Origin: Volutella citrinella
Lineage: Eukaryota; Ascomycota; Sordariomycetes; Hypocreales; Nectriaceae
DNA: 64,000 nucleotides
Reading direction: 5' to 3'
NCBI GenBank assembly: GCA_034401135.1
Contig: JAWZSP010000009.1
Span: forward strand, 620,001 to 684,000
Position numbers and translations under genes: made by a program. Every line of letters starts with the position of its first letter. Within the stretch, counting starts at the first letter, position 1. Of the stretch, positions 24,256-34,287 are shown in pieces. The notes under the pieces were generated by a model. It was not told the origin of the DNA and made no database searches. It worked only from the letters and a program-made list of their open reading frames with translations.

Positions 24256-26532
24256 ATGCAGAACAAGTCGCTCCCGTCGGCCATGTATCCGGACGGGCAT
24301 CTCCCCGTCAGGACCTCATGTGGCCAGAAAATCAGGACTGCCGTGCTATATGCATCGTTGGCGGGTACCTTAGTTGCGGTCGTGGGATTTGGGCATCTGA
24401 ATGTCCTCCGTCCTTTTGCCATGGGCTCCCACGCGGAGGAGCCACCGACTTCGCCAGCAGAAAAGCCATGGGACTGGTCGCAGGTGAGAGATTGATCCAA
24501 TCCTGTGTCCTAGGCATGCGGGGCTTGACGTCGTGCAACACAGGTCAAGGCAAGCAGAACGTTGGACTGGCAGAAGTGCTTCGACTCCAACTATGAGTGC
24601 GCCAAGTTAGATGTGGGTATGCCACCTTCAATTGCCGCCCGTCGGAGTACTGACGCTGGAAGATGCCGATGGACTGGCTCAGCCCGTCCGAAGACGCTCG
24701 CGTCGAGATTGCCGTTCTCAGACTGCCCGCCAAGTCCGTTGACGACTATCGCGGGCCCATCTTCGTCAACCCGGGGGTGAGTGGCCGGGAGAAGCCCAAC
24801 ACGGAAGAGGAGAAGTCTCAACTAATCTTCCACAGGGTCCAGGAGGACCGGGAACCAGCTTCGTCCTTGACCGCGGTCATCTGGTGCAGGACATTGTCGG
24901 CGACAACCATGTACGCGCACCCGGGGCTTCAGTGTCACGTTGCTAATCACCACTAGGACATCGTCAGCTTCGACCCTCGCGGTGGTAACTCCCCAAATTT
25001 CCCGCCTCCCAATGCCCCAGATGGACAAGAGGATGCTAACGACGCTCATTAGTGGGGGAATCGACTCCAAAGATCGACTGCTGGGGCTCTCCCCAGAGGA
25101 GATTCCTCTGGGCATCGAAAGAGGTCGACCTCATCGACTCCCATCCCGGCATGATCTACGACGCGTATGCCCACTACAGCGTTTTCTCTCAGGAATGCGA
25201 GCGGGCCATGAAGGACACGCAGCTTCTCTCGCACATCAGCACAGCATCCCACGCCAGGGACATGCTCGGCATCTCAGAGGCCATGGGCTACGACAAGCTC
25301 AAGTATTGGGGATTCAGCTACGGCACTTTGCTCGGAGGCACATTTGCCGCCATGTTTCCGGACCGGATCGACCGGCTCATCAGCGATGGCAACGTCGACT
25401 ACGAGGAGTGGTACAATGGAACTCGTGTCGGCTCCAACAAGGACGCTGACATCGTCTTCGGCGCCTTTGCACGGCTGTGTCACCAAGCCGGCCCCGAGCG
25501 GTGTGCGATGCACGATTCCACCGAGGAAGCAATCTCAACCAGGCTGCAAAACATCATTCAAGGATCTAAGGTGCACCCTGTCATTGTGCCGGCGTCAGCC
25601 GACGGGCCAGCAACTGCCGAGATTGTGACTTTCTCCAGGATCAAGCACTTGATCTTTGACATTATGTACAAGCCGCTCGCAACCTTTCCCAGCTTTGCCA
25701 CTGTCATGGCAGGGCTTGAGGCTGGGGACGGTATGCCGTACTGGAAGTTCAAGAACCCGCAGGGTGAGGCGTCAGACCCGGACGCCCTGTGCTCCTTGGA
25801 TGGCCCGTCAAAGCCCCCCGGCCGTGAGCCCTGGGACGATGCCTTCGGGGCCATCATGTGCGCTGACGGTGGACCAGTTACTTCGGTGGAAGAGATCGCA
25901 TACTACGCTAATGAGTTCGGCAAATACAGTAATGTTACTGCGACCATCAACCTTGGGTACAAGCTTAACTGCATTGGGAGACAGATCATTCCCAAGTGGA
26001 GGTTCACTGGTGAGTCTCCATCGCGGTGCAAGAGGAAGCTTCGGTTGCCGGCAACTTCGTCGTGATATCACGGATATGGCCCAGCTGAGGACAAAATAAC
26101 ACAGGGCCGTTCGAGACCAACACGAGCTTCCCCATCATGTTCATCGGCAACACTGCGGATAACGTCACGCCTCTAGCCAGTGCCATCCTCAACTCACAGA
26201 AGTTCACTGATTCTGTGGTTTTGACTCAGAAATCGTACGGTGTATGTGCTTCCCCCTCTGGCCAAGGCCTCCTTCTCTTTTCAGATCATCATCCTCAGTC
26301 TCATCTCACACTACTTCAGCACACAAGCTTGACTGCGCCATCGGTTTGCAAGGGGAAACATGTTCGTGCGTATTTCCAGGATGGTGTTGTCCCGCCTCCA
26401 AACACTGTGTGCGAGGCGGACCAGCAGCCGTTCGACGATCCCGCTGTGTTCCAGGCACGGGAGACGGATTCAATGGCAGCAGCATTATACGCGCTGTCTA
26501 TGGACAGCAAGTGGTTCAAAGGTGCCTTTTAG
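24256..26532 (+). CDS. TAP-like alpha/beta-hydrolase with N-terminal membrane anchor
   Basis: About 620-640 residues in seven or so exons, ATG at 24256. An N-terminal cytosolic head is followed by one membrane helix (AVLYASLAGTLVAVVGF), so it is probably type II anchored. After splicing come WQKCFDSNYECAKLDVPMDW, then IFVNPGGPGGPGTSFV with an oxyanion-hole-like Gly-Pro repeat, DIVSFDPRGVGESTP, the nucleophile elbow WGFSYGT, and a late MFIGNTADNVTPL carrying the acid residue. The final exon (HTSLTAPSVC...) supplies the catalytic His and the TAP-like C-terminal domain ending in YFQDGVVPPPNTVCEAD. The family includes Streptomyces tripeptidyl aminopeptidase and many fungal hydrolases. It probably trims peptides at the cell surface, next to S28 and the OPT importer. 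Confidence 0.82.
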
Positions 26533-27670
26533 TGGATATTCTAGACGGTCAGATGGGATGCTGCGGTAGATGTAGGCCCTCCCTGGTTCTAGCTTGTCCT
26601 GTCATGGTGTTACAGCCAAAGCGGCAAGCCAGGACGCGCGAGTTTTGTTCTAGTAAATAAAGCCAATCTAAAAATCTATTGCAGAGAGAGATAAACTGAA
26701 TCCTTGTAGTTAAGTGTCCATTGTCCGATGACATCTCTTGTACAGTTAGTCCAGGGTAGCCAAGTCCTACGCATTGCCATCAACCGGCCCTGGTACAATC
26801 GAGACCAATCTTTTCTCCGTGGCTGCCACAAACCTGTTCGCCTCGTCCACTCTGGATAACAAGTCCATGTGTTTTCCCGGTTCAATTTCGACGTTAGAAA
26901 CGTGTCGTTGTCGTCGGAATCTTCCCATAATGGTGACAACGTTTGATAGACATAAGCACCACATACGGCTATTTCTTAGAGCGCCCCCCCTCAACCACAA
27001 GTAACTTCCCCTACACCTGGTTATTTCTAACGGCTGGGATGATGATAAGGCAGGGGTTAGACCCCGATCTCGGTGTCCAACCAGCCACGATGGCCGACGT
27101 TGCCGAATCGGGACTTGGTCGCTCTCTGCACTTGCATATCTGTGGGGACGTTTTCGCGGACCACATTCGGACTAGACTGCACTAACTAGCAAGCGGAGGG
27201 GCTCTCATCAGACGACATTGCAAAGCTGAGCATGTGCCGAGTTAGCATACACCCTCTCGAGATACCCCTCCTTTTGGTGCCATGGTCTAACGGCATACTT
27301 CTCGGATATGCCCTGTTAGCCACAGCTCGGCTTGTTATCTCAGGGCCTTGTCAAACCCCTCCTTCGCTACGAGGTTGATCGATGTAAACCGCCACAGATA
27401 GCAAGCTTGATCCAGACTATCCATGCCCTTGATCACCTGGACACTTGCTGCTTCGCTATCGCGGCTAGCTCCAGCCGCCTTCCGTTACGGGGAAGCCAAA
27501 TCGCGGGGTTATCGCTTCACGGGGCTCTGCAGCGGCAATTCCACCATGGTTATATACTTGTGATATCCGAGGAGGAACTATCAGAGACTGCAGCCATCGC
27601 ATCTCCCGGTACAAACACAAACTATCGCACGAACAAACAGCTCCCGCCAGTTCCATCATAAGCCAGCGCA
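26533..27670. promoter_or_regulatory. intergenic region upstream of the OPT transporter
   Basis: An AT-richer 1.1 kb spacer. Several sub-90-codon frames carry no domain. A TATA-like GGTTATATACTT at about 27549 lies about 120 bp before the OPT ATG. A tRNA A-box-like string near 27280 lacks a matching B-box. Confidence 0.5.
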
Positions 27671-30600
27671 ATGGGCGGCGAGCAAAAGGACCCCTCTACG
27701 GGAGGCAACGAGCCAACCGTGGATGTCATTGCCGCACGGACGGTGCGCCCCGGCCTGGCCATTGCTCAAATGTGGAGAATACTGACGTTATCCAGCCGTC
27801 ATTTGACGTTGGCAATTCATATCCGGAGGGAGAGGAGGATGCCAAATCCCTCTACCGCACGCTGGGCTATACGCAGCAAGAGGTCCAGGACGTGGCCGAG
27901 GCGGCCCAGCAGATCAGCCAAGGCGAGGCTTTCGAAACCCTGAAGCGTTTCATTAGCGAGCATGAGTAAATTGCAGTGCGTTCTCGCCCCCGTAGGAACA
28001 CTGACTGATCACGTTACCTGCCTCCAGCAACGACATGTTGATCCCGGCCGTCAAGATTGAGGCTGTTCAGGGACTTCTGGAACCATCCACCGACAAGCTT
28101 GACCCGGTCATTGAGGAGCAGATCCGGACTGTGGCGGCCCTCATCAACAATAACTCGGTCTATCAAGAGATCCGCACCGTCATCGAACCCCATGACGACC
28201 CCAGCGTGCCCTGCGCCACCGTCCGGGCGTGGGCCATTGGTAGGTTGCCTGATGAAGCTGTGCCTGGACCCCTGAACTTTTCTGCTGACAATGGTCGAAT
28301 CGGAATTTCAGGCCTCATAGCTGCGGCCGGACTGGCCGCCATCAATCAGTTCTTCTCCCCCCGCCAGCCGGCCATCGTTATCACGGCCTATGTCGCGCAG
28401 CTGTTCGCCTTCCTCGCGGGAAAGTCCGCCGCCGCCGTCCTGCCGACCAAAGTCTGGTTTGCTGGCACGCGCATGGCCTTCACCCTGAACCCGGGGCCCT
28501 ACAGCATCAAGGAACAGACGCTGGTTTCCGCCATGGCAAACGTCAGCTATGGTAAGGTCTTCTGAGAAAGCGCGGATGGGATGAACAAAGTCTAATCTAC
28601 GTCGTGATAACATAGTAAGCCCTCGGGTTACGTCGCTGTTCTTCATGCAGCGACTGCCCAACTACCTCGGCCTGGAGTGGGCCGGTAGCTACGTGAGAAC
28701 CGCAAAACACTGCCAAAACACTCTGTGTACCTGCTAACAGCTGGTAGGCATACGGACTGTGCATGATGCTGTCGACTCAGCTGCTCGGTTTCGGCCTTGC
28801 TGGCATCTGTCGCCGTTTCCTTGTCTACCCGCCCAACATGATCTGGTTCTACATCCTGTCCCAGGTATCCATGAATAAGGCGCTCTTCAACGAAGGCAAC
28901 GCCGTCGTCAACGAGTGGAAGATTACGAGGCTCAAGTACTTCTCCATCGTCTGCTTCGGCTCCTTCTGGTGCGTCGGTCCCCCGTCCCAGGGCATTTCGC
29001 TCATTGGCATACACAACTAACTCAGCTGAACTGATGCAACAGCTACTACTGGATCCCCAATACAATCGCTCCCACGCTCACCTTCTTTAACTGGATGACT
29101 TGGATCAAGCCCGCCAGTTCCGTTCTCGCTATTGTTACCGGCACCTACTACTTCAACTTGGGTTTCAACCCCCTTGCGACGTGGGACTACAATTGGATCA
29201 GCACCATGGAGCCCCTTGTGGTTCCCTTCTTCCTCGTCCTCCAGATCATCCTAGCCGCCGCCTTCTGGGGCCTCTGCGTCATCCTGCCCGTGTTCTTCTC
29301 CAACACTTGGTACACCGGATATCTCCCCATCAACTCGTGGCTCCCGTACGACAACACCGGCAAGGTGTACAAGACGTCCCGCATCCTGGACGCGAACCAG
29401 AAATTGAACCAGACGGCCTATGACGCGTATTCGCCCGTATACATCCCCGCCGCCATGATGCTCAAGTATGCTGCCATGATGGGGGTGCTACCCGCTCTCG
29501 TCGTCTTCACGATCCTATGGCACGGAGCTAGCCTGAAGCCTCTGTTCATGGACCTCTTCAAGCGTAGACCCCAGTACAGCGGGAGGCGTGATATCCACAG
29601 CAAGCTCATGAGCAACTACAAGGAAATCCCCGAGGTGAGTCGAGGGCTGCCCCGACCTGCGGAACCTGGTAATCATGTTTGTTTCGGGGGGTGCTGATCA
29701 CTGCCACAGTGGGTTTACGGTATTATTGGCCTCGTCGCGATGGGCCTGGGCTTCATTGGCGTCTATGCCTGGCCGACAAATATCCCGGGATGTCAGTGCA
29801 TGAACTCACAACCACTCCCTCCGCTTGCTGATAATGACTGACCGGTGTGCCCAGGGCTTTTTCCACTCGCGTTTGTTTGCGGAGGTCTGCTGATCATCCC
29901 CATCGGCATCGTCGTCGCCGTGTCCAACTTCGAGGCTGACTTGGAAATTCTTTTCAACATTGTAAGTGCAAACTCTCCGAGGGCGACGACATGTTTCCAA
30001 GATGCAGCACGCTGACCGCTCCTGGCTTTCCCCTCAAGATCGCGGGTGCCGCCGTCCCAGGAGATCCAGTCGGCGCCTTCATGTTCAAGGTGGTTGGCAA
30101 ATCCATCATCCACCAGGGCATCTTCTTCTCTGGGGACATGAAGATGGGCCACTACATGAAGGTTCCTCCGTGGGAAATGATGATCGCCCAGGTCGCCGCC
30201 ACCATCGTCGCCGCCTTTGCGTCGCTCGGCGTCATCGAGTACCAGATTACCGGCATCCCCGGCATCTGCGATCCCGCCAAGGAGAAGAGGTTCGTGTGCA
30301 GTCAAGTTGCCTCCAACTGGACCGGAGCCATCGTCTGGGGTGTCATCGGCCCCAAGAAGCTGTTTGGGTGGGGCTCTATGTACAACAAGATCCCCCTGGC
30401 CGTTCTGGCCGGCGTCCTGTGGCCCATCCCGTGGTATCTGGCCCGCAAGAGGTGGCCGCACAGCTTCGTCAGGCACTGTCATCCCATTGCCATGCGTATG
30501 TTTAGCCTCTCTCTCCATCAGGGGGGACCCATTTTCCGATCTTTGAGCATAGTGGCTGATGCACCTCTCTCTCTCTCTCTCTAGTCTTCGGGTGCCTCGT

Positions 30601-30963
30601 CTGGTCTGCCATGAACTTCTCCAACCTCTTCGGCGCGCTGCCCATCGCCTGGGTGTTCGGTTCCTACATCAAGACGCGATATCCCGACTGGTGGGGAAAG
30701 TACACCTACGTAAGCTCGGCGGCCATCGTCGCCGGCATCGCCCTTTCGACCTTGATCCAGTTCTTCGCTGTTGGATTTTATGGCTCTCAGGTACGTGAAC
30801 CATAGCCCTGGCACTCCGCCTTTCACTGTCGTCTGGTCAGATACTCATTCACTCGCAGATGCCAGCATGGTGGGGGACCAAGCAGTATTTGTCGACATGT
30901 GATCTCAAGGACTGCAGATGGTTGCAGCTTGCGCCGGGTGAAAAGTTCGGGCCAGTCGCTTGA
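27671..30963 (+). CDS. oligopeptide transporter, OPT family
   Basis: ATG at 27671; about ten exons; stop TGA at 30961-30963; roughly 800 residues. The first intron (27743-27795) is about 53 bp and in frame (ACG|GTGCGC to ATCCAG|CCGTCA). The soluble head carries SLYRTLGYTQQEVQDVAEAAQ and IRTVIEPHDDPSVPCATVRAW, just before the first helix, as in other fungal OPTs. Many helices follow, with IVITAYVAQLFAFLAGK, PNYLGLEWAGSY and a GDMKMGHYMKVPPWEM loop, then a C-terminal WWGTKQYLSTCDL. The last intron has a (CT)n polypyrimidine tract at 30565-30582. OPT proteins import tetra- and pentapeptides, or metal chelates, with protons across the plasma membrane. The secreted exopeptidases upstream could supply its substrates. 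Its 3' flank is the ABM relic. Confidence 0.9.
30565..30582 (+). repeat. (CT)9 tract at an OPT intron acceptor
   Basis: A perfect CT dinucleotide run directly before the AG acceptor of the last but one OPT exon. It acts as the polypyrimidine tract and may vary in length. Confidence 0.8.
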
Positions 30964-30974
30964 GCCTATGATCT

Positions 30975-31205
30975 AGAAGAGGCATCAATCAAAGATATCT
31001 AGGGTGTGCTCAGCTTCTACGGCTTCAATATGACTTCTCAGTATCTTGAAAGAGCTTTGGTATATTAGCTAGGAAGGGTATTACAGCCGAAGAGGTGCGG
31101 TCACAAGGTTCATCTTACGTCCAGTTGGTTCAGCAAGCATGACAAGGAAGTGCAGTAACTAGAGAGTTGTACTACAAAATGCTTTCGGGATATGGTTTAT
31201 TCTTC
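30975..31205 (+). pseudogene. decayed copy of the ABM gene 3' end
   Basis: This stretch aligns by eye with about 7,000-7,230, the last 30 codons and 3' flank of the ABM gene. Shared runs include AGGGTGTGCT, AAGGGTATTACAGCCG, AGAGTTGT and ATGCTTTC. In the old reading frame it still spells GVLSFYGFNM and YLERA, but the codon before GVL is TAG where the intact gene has CAG, so it is not coding. Several differences are C-to-T or G-to-A, including CpA-to-TpA and TpG-to-TpA, as repeat-induced point mutation makes. It begins about 12 bp after the OPT stop and fills nearly the whole gap to the flavin-reductase-like gene, so it probably supplies that 3' UTR. Confidence 0.75.
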
Positions 31206-31247
31206 TGTTTTATATGATGTGCGGCCGTGGCTCGTCAGACGACTGTG

Positions 31248-32246
31248 TCATTGTGCCGTTTCCTTTTCCAAGCGGCTCAAAAGGTCACTCCCGGGCTGCT
31301 CATCTTGCCATCGTGTACGCGGTAGTTCAAACGTAGACGTGATTCTGCCATATGACATGCCTCCCAGCTGCGCTATGGGGCGAAGCTTGTCAATCTCAAT
31401 GTGGCTAAAGTCTTTGTTGGCCGCGTCTTCCCGAACCCAGAACCTGGTGGCTTTTATTAGCACCAACGCCGGCGCGCTCATGCCCTCGTGGTGAAGGTCA
31501 AACTCCTTGATGTCGACGACCTTGCCCTCGATGGAGAAGATGGATTCCTGCACTCTCGACGGCTTGACGGTGGTTGTGGCGGCTTCGTGGAGGCCGGTGA
31601 TGTCCCACTCTGAGAGCCCATAGGGTGCGTCGATTGAGGATGCGCTGACTGCTTCAATCATGTGCTCCGAGACTGTGTTGATGACGCATTCCCCTGTTTC
31701 TTTGAGATTGCGGTACGTGTCCTTGACGGGGCCCTGTCTGGAGGAGAAGCTGACGATGAACATGGGCGGAGCGTGGTCAACGACCTGGAAGTAGCTGAAG
31801 GGGGCCAAGTTCTTGGTCTTTCCATCCGCAGACACGGTGCTGATGAAACCAATTGGTCGTGGGGCGATGCCGGATACCAGCAGCTTGTAGTTCTGGTAGA
31901 TGGAGCGCTCTGGTGAGTAGGGATCAATCTCGCGGTGTGAAGCGTCTTGACTCTGCGATGAGGATGTTTCCTTTGCAGTAGTGCGTGCGCCAGCGCCGTA
32001 TTTCCACTCGGGGTTTGGTGATTTTGTAACTGGGAGGGGAGAGTTGGAATGGTCAAAGTCGGGCAACGCGGCTTGACGTTGTTTCCAGTCGCCCGCACTC
32101 TGCACGATAGAGTAACCCTTACCCGATTTCGGGCTGGAGGACATTTTGCGAGCGCTTATCAGGGTTGTGTGATCCGGTGAGCGTCGTAGGAGCCCTTTTG
32201 ATAGTCCTATTCGCTGAACTCTAGCTTGCACCAGGCTGTGAGGCAT
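31248..32246 (-). CDS. flavin-reductase-like FMN-binding split-barrel protein
   Basis: An intronless gene for 332 residues. The N-terminal 105 residues are Arg/Ser-rich and may include a mitochondrial-type leader; a second ATG at 32144 would remove it. The domain proper begins at IYQNYKLLVSGIAPRPIGFI, continues through NLAPFSYFQVVDHAPPMFI and FSSRQGPVKDTYRNL, and ends in GMSYGRI, the pattern of the flavoprotein oxygenase / flavin reductase family (DIM6/NTAB type). Such proteins bind FMN and can supply reduced flavin to oxygenases. Here they sit near flavin-dependent monooxygenases, but a link is only inferred. It shares strand and order with the AflR-like regulator above it. Start choice is uncertain. 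Confidence 0.8.
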   Translation of the reverse strand: MPHSLVQARVQRIGLSKGLLRRSPDHTTLISARKMSSSPKSGKGYSIVQSAGDWKQRQAALPDFDHSNSPLPVTKSPNPEWKYGAGARTTAKETSSSQSQDASHREIDPYSPERSIYQNYKLLVSGIAPRPIGFISTVSADGKTKNLAPFSYFQVVDHAPPMFIVSFSSRQGPVKDTYRNLKETGECVINTVSEHMIEAVSASSIDAPYGLSEWDITGLHEAATTTVKPSRVQESIFSIEGKVVDIKEFDLHHEGMSAPALVLIKATRFWVREDAANKDFSHIEIDKLRPIAQLGGMSYGRITSTFELPRTRWQDEQPGSDLLSRLEKETAQ

Positions 32247-32635
32247 CGTCAGAACTGGTGAGGCCGTGACAATGATTGATAGACTTACGAGCTTTTTGCG
32301 AGCCAGTGTAATGATCGAGCAATGGTAAACATGGTGAAGAGACGCTGAGCAAGTTTAGAAACAAAAAGCCATTTGGAGAAATAAATGTTGACTTTGCATT
32401 TATCAGCACCGGAAAACAACAGTTCCGACGATAGCCATCCGTGCGTGTTCTGATTGGACGCGCTGTCCGAAAGCTGCACCAAGGAGTACCATGATTGGCC
32501 TAAACTTCCGGCAGACAATTCTCCGCACCCTACACTGTCCCACTTGCCGTACTTGGTTGTTGTCGCTACATCATCTTTCTGATGATGCATGTCCCTCCTT
32601 TGAGCGACAGCCTTTCCCGTCACCATAACATGAAA
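32247..32635. other. intergenic region upstream of the flavin-reductase-like gene
   Basis: A 389 bp AT-rich spacer between two co-directional minus-strand genes. I see no coding or RNA feature. It should hold the promoter of the flavin-reductase-like gene. Confidence 0.45.
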
Positions 32636-33913
32636 TCATGCACACCCGGACATTGAGAGATCCGTCACAAGTTCCCTACACTTGTCAATCATCTCAATCA
32701 ACTTGGCAGGCCTGTTGCTCCATTCGCCCTCAACACAGCCCAGCTCATTGTTCAGCATCTCGCGGTATTTCTTCTCCTTCAACAATCCTGTCCACGATGT
32801 CTTGCCCGACCACCACGATCCGGCCGGGAAGCCGAGGACAAGGGTAATCTGGCCGAAGCAATTGCGGAGCAGCTCCACAATGACGGCTGCCTGCGTAAAG
32901 AGCTCCAAGATGGCCACCCCGGACCACCACCTGACGGACATGGCCACGAACTCGTTTGTCGCTCCAATGAGCCGAGCGCGCGAGATGAGCATAAAGGTCT
33001 CTAGGTGCTGCAGGATTTGCGAAAAGCAAGATATGACCAGCAAAGCCGTCGGCGAATCCAAGATGACGTGATTCCTCGATTCGGGTGAAGATTTGGCGGA
33101 CAGGTCCGACAGAAATTGCGAGTCGGGCGCGAGAACTTCTGATGTTTCGCAGGGTTGCTTGGAATCTAGTGATCGGTGGAGCGACTTGATTACAACCAGA
33201 AACTCCTGCGACGTCTTCATGAGGTAGTCGCAGGGCTTCATCGACATCGACTGCGGCCCGCTCGGCTCAGAGATGTTGAGGAAGAAGGGCTCGAGCGTCC
33301 CTTGCTCCACGCGCAAGCTGACGGCTTCTGTAAATTTGTGCAGCTCCTTGTTGATCTTTGAGAGCGAGGAGAAGTGGCTCTCTGACGTGATGCGAATGAT
33401 GGGCGACGACTGGAAATACGACAGCTTTGGATCCAGGCAGCCCAGCGGGGTGATGCGGACTGTTGACTGGGACGCGTCAAGACCTATCGAACTATCGAAC
33501 AGAAACTCTGGCTCCTGGGATAGGATCCAGTCCATCGAGTCCATGACATAGTCATGATAGGTGCCCTCTTCCAGCTGCGTGACCGTTGGCGACTCAATGA
33601 TCTCGCTGATTTCTGTGACCAATCCCGGGTCACATGTGTCGGCGGCTACTGGAAGCACCTGTTCGGCACTTGAAACTGCCGCTGGTGATTTATGTGCTTC
33701 CGGCCTCCTGCTCGGGCGCCCGACCTTGCGCTGGGCTCCCATGGCGCAGGTCAGGCCGAACCTCTCGCAGCGGTGGCATGATGGTGCCAGGACTGACGAC
33801 CGGGAGCACTTGAGTTTCTGCCGACGGCATCGCTCGCAGGCAGAGCGCGTTTGGCTTGGATGAGGCGGAGGTTGAAGCATCTTGGGCGTTTGGATGATTC
33901 TCTGTGCCGGCAT
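32636..33913 (-). CDS. AflR-like Zn2Cys6 pathway regulator
   Basis: An intronless gene for 425 residues, ATG at 33911-33913. Zinc cluster at about residues 25-56: SACERCRRQKLKCSR, then CHRCERFGLTC, with all six cysteines. It is followed by the basic GAQRKVGRPSRR linker that is common in AflR-type regulators of secondary-metabolite clusters. The rest is an acidic/Ser-rich activation region and a helical C-terminal part (ALLVISCFSQILQHLETF) that matches the position of the AflR C-terminal domain. Proteins of this kind switch on adjacent biosynthetic genes. It lies next to a DHA2 exporter on the same strand, 374 bp away, and could serve the 31-60 kb block. Target genes are not proven. Confidence 0.8.
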   Translation of the reverse strand: MPAQRIIQTPKMLQPPPHPSQTRSACERCRRQKLKCSRSSVLAPSCHRCERFGLTCAMGAQRKVGRPSRRPEAHKSPAAVSSAEQVLPVAADTCDPGLVTEISEIIESPTVTQLEEGTYHDYVMDSMDWILSQEPEFLFDSSIGLDASQSTVRITPLGCLDPKLSYFQSSPIIRITSESHFSSLSKINKELHKFTEAVSLRVEQGTLEPFFLNISEPSGPQSMSMKPCDYLMKTSQEFLVVIKSLHRSLDSKQPCETSEVLAPDSQFLSDLSAKSSPESRNHVILDSPTALLVISCFSQILQHLETFMLISRARLIGATNEFVAMSVRWWSGVAILELFTQAAVIVELLRNCFGQITLVLGFPAGSWWSGKTSWTGLLKEKKYREMLNNELGCVEGEWSNRPAKLIEMIDKCRELVTDLSMSGCA

Positions 33914-34287
33914 GGGGAAGATGGAATGAGTAAATGTGCTTGTCGTTGTCGGATGACGGGGTCCAGGGCGATAAAGAATGGGGCGTTCGGAGCCTTTTGA
34001 GAAGTGGCGTGGCCGTGCCCTGCTGTAGCTTCGGGGGGTTTTGCTGTGACAGGGGTCATCACATCATGCGGCCTGACAGGCTGACAAGGACCAGCTTCGG
34101 GGCCTTTGCTTACAAGAGTTGCGGAGTTGCGAGGAGACGTCGATCAAGTATTGGCACATAGTCGGTGGTTGGCGAAGTGGGTTACGGAATGGGGATTTGT
34201 AAATTGTGCTTATACTGGCTAAATATGGACGGCTCCTTAACAGTAAATAGTAATTAATGGTAATCGAGACAAGGAATGTCTGTCCAT
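33914..34287. other. spacer between the AflR-like regulator and the second DHA2 exporter
   Basis: A 374 bp region, promoter of the minus-strand regulator and 3' flank of the exporter. It has an AT-rich end near 34230-34260. No gene seen. Confidence 0.45.

Noticed and set aside
27275..27345. tRNA-like string (TGGTCTAACGGC resembles an A-box)
   Set aside because: No GGTTCRANNCC B-box at the right distance and no acceptor-stem pairing.
29793..30518. 241-codon antisense frame
   Set aside because: Opposite the OPT gene and spans its introns; composition like a shadow.
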